From positions 1 to 64,000 of the forward strand of contig JAFXJJ010000108.1 of assembly GCA_017532345.1 (NCBI GenBank): 64,000 nt of DNA, written 5' to 3'. The position numbers and the translations under genes are program-made. The stretch is from Erysipelotrichales bacterium. GTDB taxonomy: Bacteria; Bacillota_I; Bacilli_A; Erysipelotrichales; Erysipelotrichaceae. The notes below the pieces were generated by a model. The model saw only the letters and a program-made list of their open reading frames with translations, had not been told where the DNA came from and did no database searches. Each line of letters begins with the position of its first letter. Positions within the stretch are counted from its first letter, which is position 1. Below, piece after piece: positions 43,745 through 52,341 of this stretch.

Positions 43745-44836
43745 TTATTCTATAAATTCATATTTTCCATAATACTTTCCAACTATCCCATTTCGTTTAA
43801 TTAGAATACCATTATCTAACTCTTTACAAAATGATACAATATCACCAATCTCAGTTGGTAGATTATAAGTTGTAAAGTCTGAACAATATATTTCATTCTT
43901 ATATGTATATATAGTATTCTTGTTTATTTCGATTGTTCTATCGGTAGCAGGAAAATAACACTCACATATATCACCTTTTTCATTAAGAACATTTAGTTTT
44001 GTCTTTGGGAAAATAAGCGATACGGGGTTCTTTGATTCAACTTGTTTCTCTAAAATTCGGATTTTTGGTAACGCATCATAAGCATCAACAACATAATTTC
44101 CCTTTTTATCAAATATCAAGTAATTAATTTGCCGCCAGCTTTTCATGCTATTTCCACCATCAATGCTAATTACGTTACTTAACTTATTGTAATATGGCAT
44201 GATACTAATAATACCATCACAGTAATTACTAGTAGGCCAATGTCCAACAACGACTAGCTTATCAAATTTATTCGTTTTATTTCCAAATTCCCAAGCAGTT
44301 AAACAATAATCAATTTCTTGGTTATTTAAATTTCCTGGTTTAAGACCTGCATGTACAAAGGTAGCAATATTACTATCAATAATATGTGGCAATTTATCAA
44401 GGAACTCTATTTGATTAATATATACTTCTTTAATTCTATTCTTGAATTCGATAATCTGTTCAATAGTTTTATACTCTAAATTTAATTCATTAGCCATTTC
44501 AATTAATACGCTGGTATCTCTAGAATTCATATAACCTAAGATATCTTGATCAGTAACTTCATCATTAAACCATTCACTGAAAAAAGTGTCATTATTACCT
44601 AACACCATGTATATATTCCCCTGTTTATACAACTCCATGATGTTATTTAATAATTCGAGTGATTGATGCCCCTTTTCTAATATATCTCCAACGATTACTA
44701 ATGCATCATGATTAGTAAACTTTAATTTAGATAATGTAGCTTTAAAGCCATCATTATCACCATGAATATCACTAAGTACAATAACTCTTTGATATCTACT
44801 TAAATCAACATTCATTACTCTTGCATAATTCTTCAT
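43745..44836 (-). CDS. PPP-type metallophosphoesterase
   Basis: About 363 residues from ATG 44836 (SD GAGGTG; the frame extends to 44896 without an SD). Metal motifs: VLSDIHGDNDGF (DxH), VIVGDILEKGHQS (GDxxxxG) and MVLGNNDTFF (GN[HN]). Later ligands are TFVHAGLKP and VVVGHWPTSN. This is the calcineurin-like/PrpE plan, a serine/threonine phosphatase or nucleotide phosphohydrolase. A C-terminal part of ~110 residues (PVSLIFPKTKLNVLNEKGDI) is beta-rich and not typical. Substrate unknown. Confidence 0.82.
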   Translation of the reverse strand: MKNYARVMNVDLSRYQRVIVLSDIHGDNDGFKATLSKLKFTNHDALVIVGDILEKGHQSLELLNNIMELYKQGNIYMVLGNNDTFFSEWFNDEVTDQDILGYMNSRDTSVLIEMANELNLEYKTIEQIIEFKNRIKEVYINQIEFLDKLPHIIDSNIATFVHAGLKPGNLNNQEIDYCLTAWEFGNKTNKFDKLVVVGHWPTSNYCDGIISIMPYYNKLSNVISIDGGNSMKSWRQINYLIFDKKGNYVVDAYDALPKIRILEKQVESKNPVSLIFPKTKLNVLNEKGDICECYFPATDRTIEINKNTIYTYKNEIYCSDFTTYNLPTEIGDIVSFCKELDNGILIKRNGIVGKYYGKYEFIE

Positions 44837-44879
44837 AAAACACCTCAATACTTCTATCGTTGTATTTAACCATATAAAT

Positions 44880-44907
44880 GATAGAAAAGGAAGCATATGC
44901 TTCCTTT
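44880..44907 (-). terminator. Terminator after the M29 aminopeptidase gene
   Basis: A perfect 22-base palindrome, arms AAAGGAAGCAT (44886-44896) and ATGCTTCCTTT. The minus-strand exit is TCTATC, so the U-run is mainly TTTT at the stem foot. Confidence 0.7.
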
Positions 44908-44911
44908 AAAA

Positions 44912-46144
44912 TTAATCAATACAGAAATTGCCATTCTTCATAATTGGAATCATTTCACCATTATAAGTTTCACCAATAACTTCCATATCTTCAGATCCAA
45001 ACATAAAATCAACGTGAGTCATTGAGTGATTACAATGTAATGCTTCTAATTCTTCTTTTGACTTACCATTTCCGTCTTTAATATTAATTGTATAACATCT
45101 TCCAAGTGCTAAGTGACAAGATGCATTTTCATCAAATAATGTGTTCATAAATAATATACCACTTTGAGAAATAGGAGAATCATGCTCTACTAAAGCTACT
45201 TCACCTAAGTAACATGAACCTTCATCATATTCAATTAGACTCTTTAATGCTTCATTCGCATTCTCAGCTGCATATTCAACTACTTTACCATTCTCAAAAC
45301 GTAAATGGAATCCATCAATTAAATTACCAGCATAATTTAGTGGCTTAGTTGCATATACTACACCATCTACACGATATTTATCTGGGCAAGTGAAAGTCTC
45401 TTCAGTAGGAATGTTAGGATTGAAATGTACACCCTCTGAGCTAACTTCATCGCCACCACACCAAATATGATTTTCAACTAATCCAACATGCAAATCAGTT
45501 CCTTTTGCATTCTTAAAATGTAATGTTTTAAAATTAAATTTGTTTAGAATTTCATTATGTTTACTAATTGAATCTACATGTGCATTCCATGCTTCTACAC
45601 TATCTTGATCTGCCTTAACTCTTGAAGCACTTAAAATAGCTTCTAATAACTTATTATAAGCGACTTCATCACTTTCATTAGGGAACACTTTCTTTGCCCA
45701 TGGAATTGTTGGCATAGCAACAATACTCCATTGACATTTTGGACTTCCTTGATATTCTCTAAAGAACATTGTTTGCATACTTGAGGCAATACTAACTTCT
45801 TGCATCTTTTTAGGATCAATATCAGCCATTAAACCAGGTGTAGGTGCAGAAACTGCTAACATAATAATTTCTTCATCTACATAATGTTTTAAACGTTCAA
45901 TTTGCCAATTTTGTACCTTTTTAAGTTCTTCAATATCTCCATATTTATAATGACTATGACTAACACCATCATCAGAAAAATTTACATCAACTGACTTTGC
46001 TCCTGCTAAATAAGCTTCTTCAACTAGTAATCTAGCGAATTCATAGCATGATGCAGGACAATTAATTACTAGTAATTTGCCTTTTTGTACGTTAGCACCA
46101 ACACGTATAGCTAACTTCGCATATTCTTTTAATAATTCATTCAT
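44912..46144 (-). CDS. M29 family aminopeptidase (AmpS/PepS type)
   Basis: 410 residues. M29 (thermophilic aminopeptidase) features: MNELLKEYAKLAIRVGANVQ, EEAYLAGAKSVDVNFSDD, and metal-binding GVHFNPNIPTEETFTCPD (first Glu in SSEGVHFNPN). Later come FENGKVVEYAAENANEAL, YLGEVALVEHDSPISQSGIL, HLALGRCY, and HNH-like LHCNHSMTHVDFMFGS. A cytosolic di-metal enzyme removing N-terminal residues from peptides. It lies 12 bases after the ROK kinase gene. Confidence 0.93.
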   Translation of the reverse strand: MNELLKEYAKLAIRVGANVQKGKLLVINCPASCYEFARLLVEEAYLAGAKSVDVNFSDDGVSHSHYKYGDIEELKKVQNWQIERLKHYVDEEIIMLAVSAPTPGLMADIDPKKMQEVSIASSMQTMFFREYQGSPKCQWSIVAMPTIPWAKKVFPNESDEVAYNKLLEAILSASRVKADQDSVEAWNAHVDSISKHNEILNKFNFKTLHFKNAKGTDLHVGLVENHIWCGGDEVSSEGVHFNPNIPTEETFTCPDKYRVDGVVYATKPLNYAGNLIDGFHLRFENGKVVEYAAENANEALKSLIEYDEGSCYLGEVALVEHDSPISQSGILFMNTLFDENASCHLALGRCYTINIKDGNGKSKEELEALHCNHSMTHVDFMFGSEDMEVIGETYNGEMIPIMKNGNFCID

Positions 46145-46155
46145 AACTATACTCC

Positions 46156-47055
46156 TTATTTTGCTCTTGAGATTGGTAACATAGCAGCACCAACTAAACC
46201 AGGTTCTTCAAGTTTAGCTTCTAAGAAATCGACATCACGCATAGGTTCATGAACTAAATTATTGAAGTTTTCAATTACTTTACCTAAGAAAACATCTTTA
46301 CTAGCCATAACGCCACCACCTAAAACAAAAGCGTGTGGTTCACAAATATGCGAAATTACACTAAACATCACAGCTAGGTCATATGCCATATTATCTACTA
46401 TTTCAACAGCCTTTTCATTACCTTGTAACGCTAAATCAAATACATTACCAGCATGTTTAATTTCATCACCAAATACAGCTTGTCCTTTTCTAGTTACAGC
46501 TGTACCACTTGCTTCATTTTCAACTGCACCAATATTTAAATGATTAATCTTTTCTCTATTTCTATCAATAATGATATTAGCAATTTCTCCGGCATAACCA
46601 TGTTTTCCACTAACGCATTTACCATCAACTACTAAAACACCACCAATACCAGTAGAAATAGTTACATAGAAAATACTAGGTAATCCTTTACCTGAACCAA
46701 CTAAAGCTTCAGCTAAACCAGCAACATTTGCGTCATTATCTAAATATACAGGCACACCAAACGCTTCTTCTAATTTTTTACCAATTGGATAGTGATCTAA
46801 ACCTGGAATGTTAGTTGACATCATAGGAACATTATTAATTGTGTCAATTGGACCAGGGAATCCAATACCAATTCCTTCAATTGTATCTTCACCTTTAGTA
46901 TCTTTAATAAGTGAAATAACACGTTCAATTACAGAATCAGGCCCATTTTGAGCTTCTGTTTTAATTTTATTAATCTTAATAATTTCACCATTTTCAAGAA
47001 CTAAAGCAGCACGTACATTAGTACCACCCATATCTACACCAATATATTTTTTCAT
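46156..47055 (-). CDS. ROK family sugar kinase (probable glucokinase)
   Basis: About 299 residues from ATG 47055 (SD GAGGTGG). The ATP phosphate loop is GVDMGGTNVRAALV, with FPGPIDTI, the catalytic Asp in DNDANVAGLAEALVGSG, and TISTGIGGVLVVDGKCVSGK. HGYAGEIANIIID is the GxxGxxGE region. The zinc-binding CxCGxxGC motif that usually follows is missing; the text there is HLNIGAVENEASG. Probably phosphorylates glucose or a related hexose. Next to a PfkB kinase, suggesting use of a disaccharide such as sucrose, by inference. Confidence 0.87.
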   Translation of the reverse strand: MKKYIGVDMGGTNVRAALVLENGEIIKINKIKTEAQNGPDSVIERVISLIKDTKGEDTIEGIGIGFPGPIDTINNVPMMSTNIPGLDHYPIGKKLEEAFGVPVYLDNDANVAGLAEALVGSGKGLPSIFYVTISTGIGGVLVVDGKCVSGKHGYAGEIANIIIDRNREKINHLNIGAVENEASGTAVTRKGQAVFGDEIKHAGNVFDLALQGNEKAVEIVDNMAYDLAVMFSVISHICEPHAFVLGGGVMASKDVFLGKVIENFNNLVHEPMRDVDFLEAKLEEPGLVGAAMLPISRAK

Positions 47056-47138
47056 ATAATCCACCTCACTCTTTATATTATACCAAATCATAATAATTAA
47101 TAAAGCGTTTTCATAGAAAAAGAGTAATTATCTTCCTC

Positions 47139-48089
47139 TTATTTATTTAATAATGCATTGACTTCTTCTAGTGTAGGAATCCCCTCCATTGCACCATATT
47201 TAGTTGTCGTTAAACCACCTACTACATTAGCAAATCTAATTATTTCTTTCCATTTTTCGAATGGTAACTTTTTAATATCTTCCATTTGAGATAATTGGTA
47301 TAGAACTCCACCCATAAAGGCATCACCAGCACCTGTTGCATCTACTTGCTTAATAGGAATTGTTGGGATAATTTCTGCTTGATTTTTCATTGATAGATAG
47401 CTTCCATTCTTCCCCATAGTGATAACTACAACACGTGCACCTATATCATTTAAGATTCTAGCACCTTCAATAACATCTCTAGTATCAGTAAGAATAAACA
47501 ATTCATCTTCACTCATTTTTACTAAATCACATTTTTTAATAAACGTAGTACATTCTCTTTTATAGCGACTTAAATTATTTTCAGGTAGTAAAGTATCTCG
47601 ATAATTAGGATCGAATGAACAGAATGTTTTATTTTCTTGCGCAAAATAGAAGAAATTGATATAAGTCTTCTTTAAATTTCCCTCTAATAGTCCTGTAGCA
47701 CTACCAAAATGTATAATATCTTCCTTACGAACCATATTAGTTTTAATATTTCTAAAATCATATTTCTCATCACTATCGCGTAGGAATGTGAAATCACGTT
47801 CACCATTCTCATCAACACTCACAAAAGCCATTGATGTGTTTCCTCCTCTAGTAATCATTGAAGTATCAACATTTAGTGCTTTTAATTTATCTATTAAATA
47901 TTCACCAAAATTATCATCGCCAACTTGCCCCATAAAATATGTCTCAGCGCCTAACATAGATGCTGCTGCGCATACATTAGCAGGAGCTCCACCAGCATTT
48001 TTTTCAAATACCTTACCTTCTTTTAAATCTTTCTTGTCAGTTCCTACCATATCAACTAGCAACTCACCTAAACAGAAAATCTTACTCAT
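47139..48089 (-). CDS. PfkB family carbohydrate kinase (fructokinase-like)
   Basis: About 316 residues from ATG 48089 (SD GAGGAG). Substrate and ATP motifs: FCLGELLVDMVG at the start, NAGGAPANVCAAASMLGAET (PfkB signature 1), DPNYRDTLL, and VDATGAGDAFMGGVLYQLSQ (signature 2, catalytic Asp in GAGD). Best fit is fructokinase, though ribokinase-like or keto-deoxygluconate kinase roles cannot be excluded. Overlaps the end of the small membrane protein gene by about eight bases. Confidence 0.9.
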   Translation of the reverse strand: MSKIFCLGELLVDMVGTDKKDLKEGKVFEKNAGGAPANVCAAASMLGAETYFMGQVGDDNFGEYLIDKLKALNVDTSMITRGGNTSMAFVSVDENGERDFTFLRDSDEKYDFRNIKTNMVRKEDIIHFGSATGLLEGNLKKTYINFFYFAQENKTFCSFDPNYRDTLLPENNLSRYKRECTTFIKKCDLVKMSEDELFILTDTRDVIEGARILNDIGARVVVITMGKNGSYLSMKNQAEIIPTIPIKQVDATGAGDAFMGGVLYQLSQMEDIKKLPFEKWKEIIRFANVVGGLTTTKYGAMEGIPTLEEVNALLNK

Positions 48090-48261
48090 CATTCTTCTCC
48101 TCACTTTCAATTATTTCATCGAGCTGAGCAAATAATTTAGATTTACTCTTTCCATTTGTCTTATTATAAAAATAGTACATTGAATATAAAATACCAACAC
48201 CAAAAAGGCCACCTATTAACATACCTAGGAGAAACATTCCTCCAATATATAGGTCAAACAT
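48082..48261 (-). CDS. Small single-span membrane protein
   Basis: 59 residues from ATG 48261 (SD GGTGG; the frame reaches 48297). A glycine-rich helix, LYIGGMFLLGMLIGGLFGVG, continues as ILYSMYYFY and is followed by a basic stretch and an acidic tail (QLDEIIESEEKNDE). Glycines at four-residue spacing suggest helix packing. Translationally coupled to the PfkB kinase. A TATAAT at 48286-48291 could be its -10. No family recognised. Confidence 0.65.
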   Translation of the reverse strand: MFDLYIGGMFLLGMLIGGLFGVGILYSMYYFYNKTNGKSKSKLFAQLDEIIESEEKNDE

Positions 48262-48302
48262 TATACCACCAACTTTATTTTCTTTATTATAATACATTTC
48301 AT

Positions 48303-48344
48303 AAAAAAAAGCATCTAATTCACTCTAGCAGTTATTAAATGCTT
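48303..48344 (-). terminator. Terminator after the GNAT gene
   Basis: An 11-bp stem with one G-U pair (48309-48319 with 48334-48344), AAGCAT/ATGCTT at the foot, and a 14-base loop. The minus-strand exit is TTTTTTTT. Confidence 0.85.
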
Positions 48345-48351
48345 AATTTAT

Positions 48352-48858
48352 TTAAATTTTTATATCTTTTAAAACTAATTTATAACTTTTTCCTTTTTCT
48401 GTATTTTTGTATGGTTTAAATCCTAAGCTTTCAAATAGTTTAATAGACCCTATATTGTAACTATAAATCTCACCTACATATAATTCACTATAGCCTAATT
48501 CTTTACCTCTATCAATTAATGTAGCTACAACCTTTTTTCCTATTCCTTTTCCTCTGAATCGCGAATCACCAATAACAATTGGTAAATCATCTTTCCAAAA
48601 CGTTACATCTCCAATAGGAAAATATTTACCAGAATCACAAAATTCAATGAAATAAAGCTCTCCATGATCATTTAAGTAGCTATACATACGAAATAATTGC
48701 TCAATACTATAAGGTTCTTCTACACCATCTACTAGCTTGATAGTTTCAATATCTTGATACCATTCAAAAGCAAACTCATGATTACCATCATATCTTCTCA
48801 ATCTTAGATTTTCATCTATTTGAATTACAAGAGGTTGATTAACTCCACTAATTGGCAT
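48352..48858 (-). CDS. GNAT family N-acetyltransferase
   Basis: About 168 residues from ATG 48858 (SD AGGGGG). The CoA-binding loop is SRFRGKGIGKKVVATLIDRG, with GYSELYVGEIYSYNIGSIKL and FESLGFKPYKNTEKGKSYKL completing the fold. Substrate unknown. Its transcript starts after the pyk terminator, so it is probably a single-gene unit. Confidence 0.85.
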   Translation of the reverse strand: MPISGVNQPLVIQIDENLRLRRYDGNHEFAFEWYQDIETIKLVDGVEEPYSIEQLFRMYSYLNDHGELYFIEFCDSGKYFPIGDVTFWKDDLPIVIGDSRFRGKGIGKKVVATLIDRGKELGYSELYVGEIYSYNIGSIKLFESLGFKPYKNTEKGKSYKLVLKDIKI

Positions 48859-48875
48859 ATTATTACCCCCTAACA

Positions 48876-48928
48876 TAAAGAAAAACTTTGGTTATATGAT
48901 ACTAGAAGTATAACAACAACCAAAGTTT
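48876..48928 (-). terminator. Terminator after pyk
   Basis: AAACTTTGGTT against AACCAAAGTTT, with an inner TTATA/TATAA pair and a bulge. The minus-strand exit is TTTCTTTATG. Confidence 0.75.
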
Positions 48929-48937
48929 ATAGTTAAT

Positions 48938-50359
48938 CTATTCAACTTCAATAATACGAAGTGTATTAGTCTTACCAGATGCACTTGGATAACCAACTAC
49001 AACGATAATTGTTTCTCCAGCATCAATACCAAATGCTTTAGCAGCATTAATAGCTTTTTCATCCATTGTATCTAATGTCATAACTGTAGTATCGACAGTA
49101 GGATTTAGACCCCATACAGCACTTAATTTACGCTTTGTATCTTCTAATGGAGTAACAGCAATAATAGGTGCTTTAGGACGGAACTTAGCTACACGTTTAG
49201 CAGTAGTACCAGAATCAGTAAATGCAACAATACCAGCTACATCAAGATTTAATGCTGTTTCAGCAACTGATAAAGCTACAGAATCCATCTTAGTATTTTC
49301 AGCTGATTTAACTGCTTTATTGAATTTTTCTTCATAAGGATAAACTTCATCTTCAATTGTTGTAGCAATTAAATTCATCGTTAAAATGGCTTCAACTGGA
49401 TAATTACCAGCAGCAGATTCACCACTTAACATAATAGCATCGCTACCATCAATTACAGCATTGGCAACGTCACTAGCTTCTGCACGTGTTGGACGAGGAT
49501 TTTGTTGCATACTTTCAAGCATATGTGTTGCAGTAATAACAAACTTACCACGTTCATTACAAATACGAATGATATTCTTTTGGTAAATTGGAACTAAAGC
49601 AATAGATACTTCTACTCCTAAGTCTCCACGAGCAACCATAATACCATCAGCAACATCTAAAATTTCATTTAAGTTATCATAACCTTCTTGGTTTTCAATT
49701 TTCGCAATAATTTGAATAGATTTCTTACCTTCTTCTTCAAGAATTCTACGAATAGCTCTAACGTCCTCAGCACGACGAGTAAAACTTGCAGCAATATAAT
49801 CTAAATCATGTTTACAAGCGAAACGAATATCAGCTTCATCTTTTGCACTTAAGAAAGGCATAGATAGTTTAACGTTAGGTACGTTAACACCTTTACGTGA
49901 TTTGATAGGTCCTGGATTTTCAACCTTACAAACTAATTCACCGTCATTTACTTCTAAAATAGTCAAGCGCATTTTACCGTCATCAATTAATAAATATTGA
50001 TCTGGCTTAACGTCATCAAATAATTCAGGTACGATGATTTGGAAACGTTCATGATTTCCTAATACTTCATCTCTTACTACCCTAACAATATCGCCTTCAT
50101 TAAAATGAACACAATCATTTTCCATTAATCCACAACGAATTTCTGGACCCTTTGTATCAAGTAAGATACCTACATTAGCATCTTTTTCTTTAACAACTTT
50201 TCTTAACATTTCAATACGTGCAAGATGTTCTTCATGCGTAGCATGAGAAAAGTTTAATCTAGCAACATCCATTCCAGCATCAATCATTTTTCCTAGCATT
50301 TCAGGTGTATTTGATGCAGGCCCTAACGTACATATGATTTTTGTTTTTCTATTAACCAT
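48938..50359 (-). CDS. pyk: Pyruvate kinase
   Basis: Last ATP-forming step of glycolysis: phosphoenolpyruvate plus ADP to pyruvate. Motifs: RKTKIICTLGPASNTPEM, ARLNFSHATHEEH, LLDTKGPEIRCG, the active-site block IIAKIENQEGYDNLNEILDV and GIMVARGDLGVEV, and SGESAAGNYPVEA. At 473 residues it lacks the extra C-terminal PEP-utilising domain of Bacillus pyruvate kinases. It follows pfkA by 24 bases, the glycolytic pair often under CcpA control. Confidence 0.98.
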   Translation of the reverse strand: MVNRKTKIICTLGPASNTPEMLGKMIDAGMDVARLNFSHATHEEHLARIEMLRKVVKEKDANVGILLDTKGPEIRCGLMENDCVHFNEGDIVRVVRDEVLGNHERFQIIVPELFDDVKPDQYLLIDDGKMRLTILEVNDGELVCKVENPGPIKSRKGVNVPNVKLSMPFLSAKDEADIRFACKHDLDYIAASFTRRAEDVRAIRRILEEEGKKSIQIIAKIENQEGYDNLNEILDVADGIMVARGDLGVEVSIALVPIYQKNIIRICNERGKFVITATHMLESMQQNPRPTRAEASDVANAVIDGSDAIMLSGESAAGNYPVEAILTMNLIATTIEDEVYPYEEKFNKAVKSAENTKMDSVALSVAETALNLDVAGIVAFTDSGTTAKRVAKFRPKAPIIAVTPLEDTKRKLSAVWGLNPTVDTTVMTLDTMDEKAINAAKAFGIDAGETIIVVVGYPSASGKTNTLRIIEVE

Positions 50360-50383
50360 AATTCCCTAAAATCTCCTTAAAAT

Positions 50384-51346
50384 TTATACTAATCTTTCGA
50401 ATAAAGAATAAAGTTCTTTTCTTGAGCTTCTTGGTTTATCTAATGCTTCTTCAAATGGAATATTAACAACCTTATTGTCAATCATCCCAACACATTGACC
50501 ACCAATGTTATCATTTAACAGTTGTACAGCTCTATCTGCTAATCTAGAAGCTAAGACACGGTCAAAAGGACTTGGCCCTCCACCGCGTTGAACATGTCCT
50601 AATACAGTAGCACGTCCATCAAAGCCAGTATATTTCGAAATCTTTTTAGCGAAAGCTTCAACATCAGTCATCTTTTCACTGATAATTACAATTGCATGAT
50701 TTTTCTTTCTAACATCATGGAAATAATTAAGCTGATTAATAACATCATCTTCATCAAATCCTGTTTGCGGAGTTACAACAATTTCTGCACCAGTACAAAT
50801 ACCAGCCCAAATTGCTAAATCACCACAGCGATTTCCCATAACCTCAACAACACTACAACGCTTATGAGAACTTGATGTATCACGTAATTTATCGACTGCA
50901 TCAACAATAGTATTAAGTGCAGTTATAAATCCAATTGTAAATTCTGTAGACGCAATATCATTATCAATAGTTCCTGGTAATCCAATGCAGTTAATACCCA
51001 TACGAGTTAATTCTAATGCACCACGATAACTACCGTCTCCACCAATAACAACTAAAGCTTCAATACCTTCAGCTTTTAAGTTTTCAACAGCTTTTTCACG
51101 AACTTCTTTTTGTTTGAATTCAGGCAAACGTGCTGATCCTAAAATAGTGCCACCTTTACCTAATGTTTCACTAACAGAATAACGTCCCATTTCAAACATA
51201 CGGTTTTCTACTAATCCACGATATCCATCATAAATACCATAAACAGTAATTCCATATGATTGTGCTGAACGTACTACTGCTCTAATTGCAGCATTCATTC
51301 CAGGAGAATCTCCACCAGAAGTTAAAACACCAATTTTCTTTACCAT
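50384..51346 (-). CDS. pfkA: ATP-dependent 6-phosphofructokinase
   Basis: About 320 residues. Phosphorylates fructose-6-phosphate at C1. Motifs: KKIGVLTSGGDSPGMNAAIR (ATP), GKGGTILGSARLPEF, VVIGGDGSYRGALEL, PGTIDNDIASTEFTIGF (catalytic Asp in TIDND), and EVMGNRCGDLAIWAG. The glycine after GGDGS fits an ATP enzyme rather than a PPi one. ATG 51346 was chosen with AAAGGCGA upstream; an in-frame TTG lies inside that SD. Confidence 0.98.
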   Translation of the reverse strand: MVKKIGVLTSGGDSPGMNAAIRAVVRSAQSYGITVYGIYDGYRGLVENRMFEMGRYSVSETLGKGGTILGSARLPEFKQKEVREKAVENLKAEGIEALVVIGGDGSYRGALELTRMGINCIGLPGTIDNDIASTEFTIGFITALNTIVDAVDKLRDTSSSHKRCSVVEVMGNRCGDLAIWAGICTGAEIVVTPQTGFDEDDVINQLNYFHDVRKKNHAIVIISEKMTDVEAFAKKISKYTGFDGRATVLGHVQRGGGPSPFDRVLASRLADRAVQLLNDNIGGQCVGMIDNKVVNIPFEEALDKPRSSRKELYSLFERLV

Positions 51347-51424
51347 ATCATCATCGCCTTTCAAACGCTAATATAATAACATTTTCTTCGTTATTATTCT
51401 ACTAATTTTAATTAATTTTTTACC

Positions 51425-51439
51425 TGTAAACGCTTTTAT
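51425..51439 (-). promoter_or_regulatory. CRE-like site upstream of pfkA-pyk
   Basis: ATAAAAGCGTTTACA on the minus strand. One mismatch (A for G at position 3) from WTGNAANCGNWNNCW. It overlaps the dnaI stop codon and lies about 80 bases before pfkA, a position used for CcpA activation of glycolytic operons in other Bacillota. Confidence 0.5.
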
Positions 51440-52332
51440 CTTCTACTTTTTCCGCTTAATTCTACTTCTTTACTTAACGCTTTAATTCTTTCCATTACTC
51501 TTAATGCTTTAATATCCTCTTTATCCCCATATTGAGAATATACAAAATGATTGTATAACAAGTCAAAGCTTAAATTACTAGTAAAACATGTCGCTTTATT
51601 ATTTTGCATTCTTGCATTTAGTAATGGAAATAGAATTTCATCACGAGTAACATTAGTAACGCTCTCTTGTCCAATATCATCAAATACCACAAAATCAGCA
51701 TTCTTAATTACATCCATTTCATTTTTATCGATATGATTCTTATTATCACTAATAAACTCTGGTACATTTACAAATGCGACTGTCTTATTAGCAGCAACAA
51801 GAGTATTACATAATGCGACCATTAAGAACGTTTTTCCTACTCCAGGACTTCCATATAAGTATACCCCGTTTTCATTATCAATATTAGGTGCATACTGTAC
51901 AATTTGATTCCAAGCATTCATATATTGATAATCTTCCTTAAACAATTCCATATTACTAAGATTTAAATTTAATAGATTATCATTGAATCTTCCGTAAACA
52001 TAAAGATCTAACATTTCATTATGTTTATTATTCTCTAATAAATATTTACATGGTTTTAAGTATATGTCACAAATGCCATTCTTCTCAATTAGTTCTACAT
52101 ATCCCTTATGAGATTTAACACAATCACTTAATCCTTTACACTTACGACACTCTTCCACTTGAACAAGCATACTTTTAAATAAAACTACATTTTTAGATAC
52201 ATCATCCCAAGTAATGCCATTATCATTTAGATACTTTGATAAATAAGAACTTTTCTTAAGTTGTTCAAGCTCCCTTTTATTGTATTCTTCAGGATTAAAA
52301 GTATTAGGAATATCAACTTTAATATTATCCAT
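51436..52332 (-). CDS. dnaI: Primosomal protein DnaI (helicase loader)
   Basis: About 298 residues. An N-terminal zinc-binding/helicase-binding part (VEECRKCKGLSDCVKSHKGY, with a fourth Cys in KPCKYL) precedes the AAA+ ATPase: Walker A GSPGVGKTFL, Walker B DFVVFDDIGQES, sensor 1 CFTSNLSFD and an Arg in RVMERI. Loads the replicative helicase onto DNA with DnaB and DnaD. Start ATG 52332 follows AGGTGAT. Directly after dnaB, the usual pair. Confidence 0.94.
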   Translation of the reverse strand: MDNIKVDIPNTFNPEEYNKRELEQLKKSSYLSKYLNDNGITWDDVSKNVVLFKSMLVQVEECRKCKGLSDCVKSHKGYVELIEKNGICDIYLKPCKYLLENNKHNEMLDLYVYGRFNDNLLNLNLSNMELFKEDYQYMNAWNQIVQYAPNIDNENGVYLYGSPGVGKTFLMVALCNTLVAANKTVAFVNVPEFISDNKNHIDKNEMDVIKNADFVVFDDIGQESVTNVTRDEILFPLLNARMQNNKATCFTSNLSFDLLYNHFVYSQYGDKEDIKALRVMERIKALSKEVELSGKSRR

Positions 52333-52341
52333 ATTTATCAC

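Noticed and set aside
47108-47135. Terminator between the PfkB and ROK kinase genes
   Set aside because: AAGAG/CTCTT gives only a 5-bp stem with a long loop; read-through into the ROK gene is likely.
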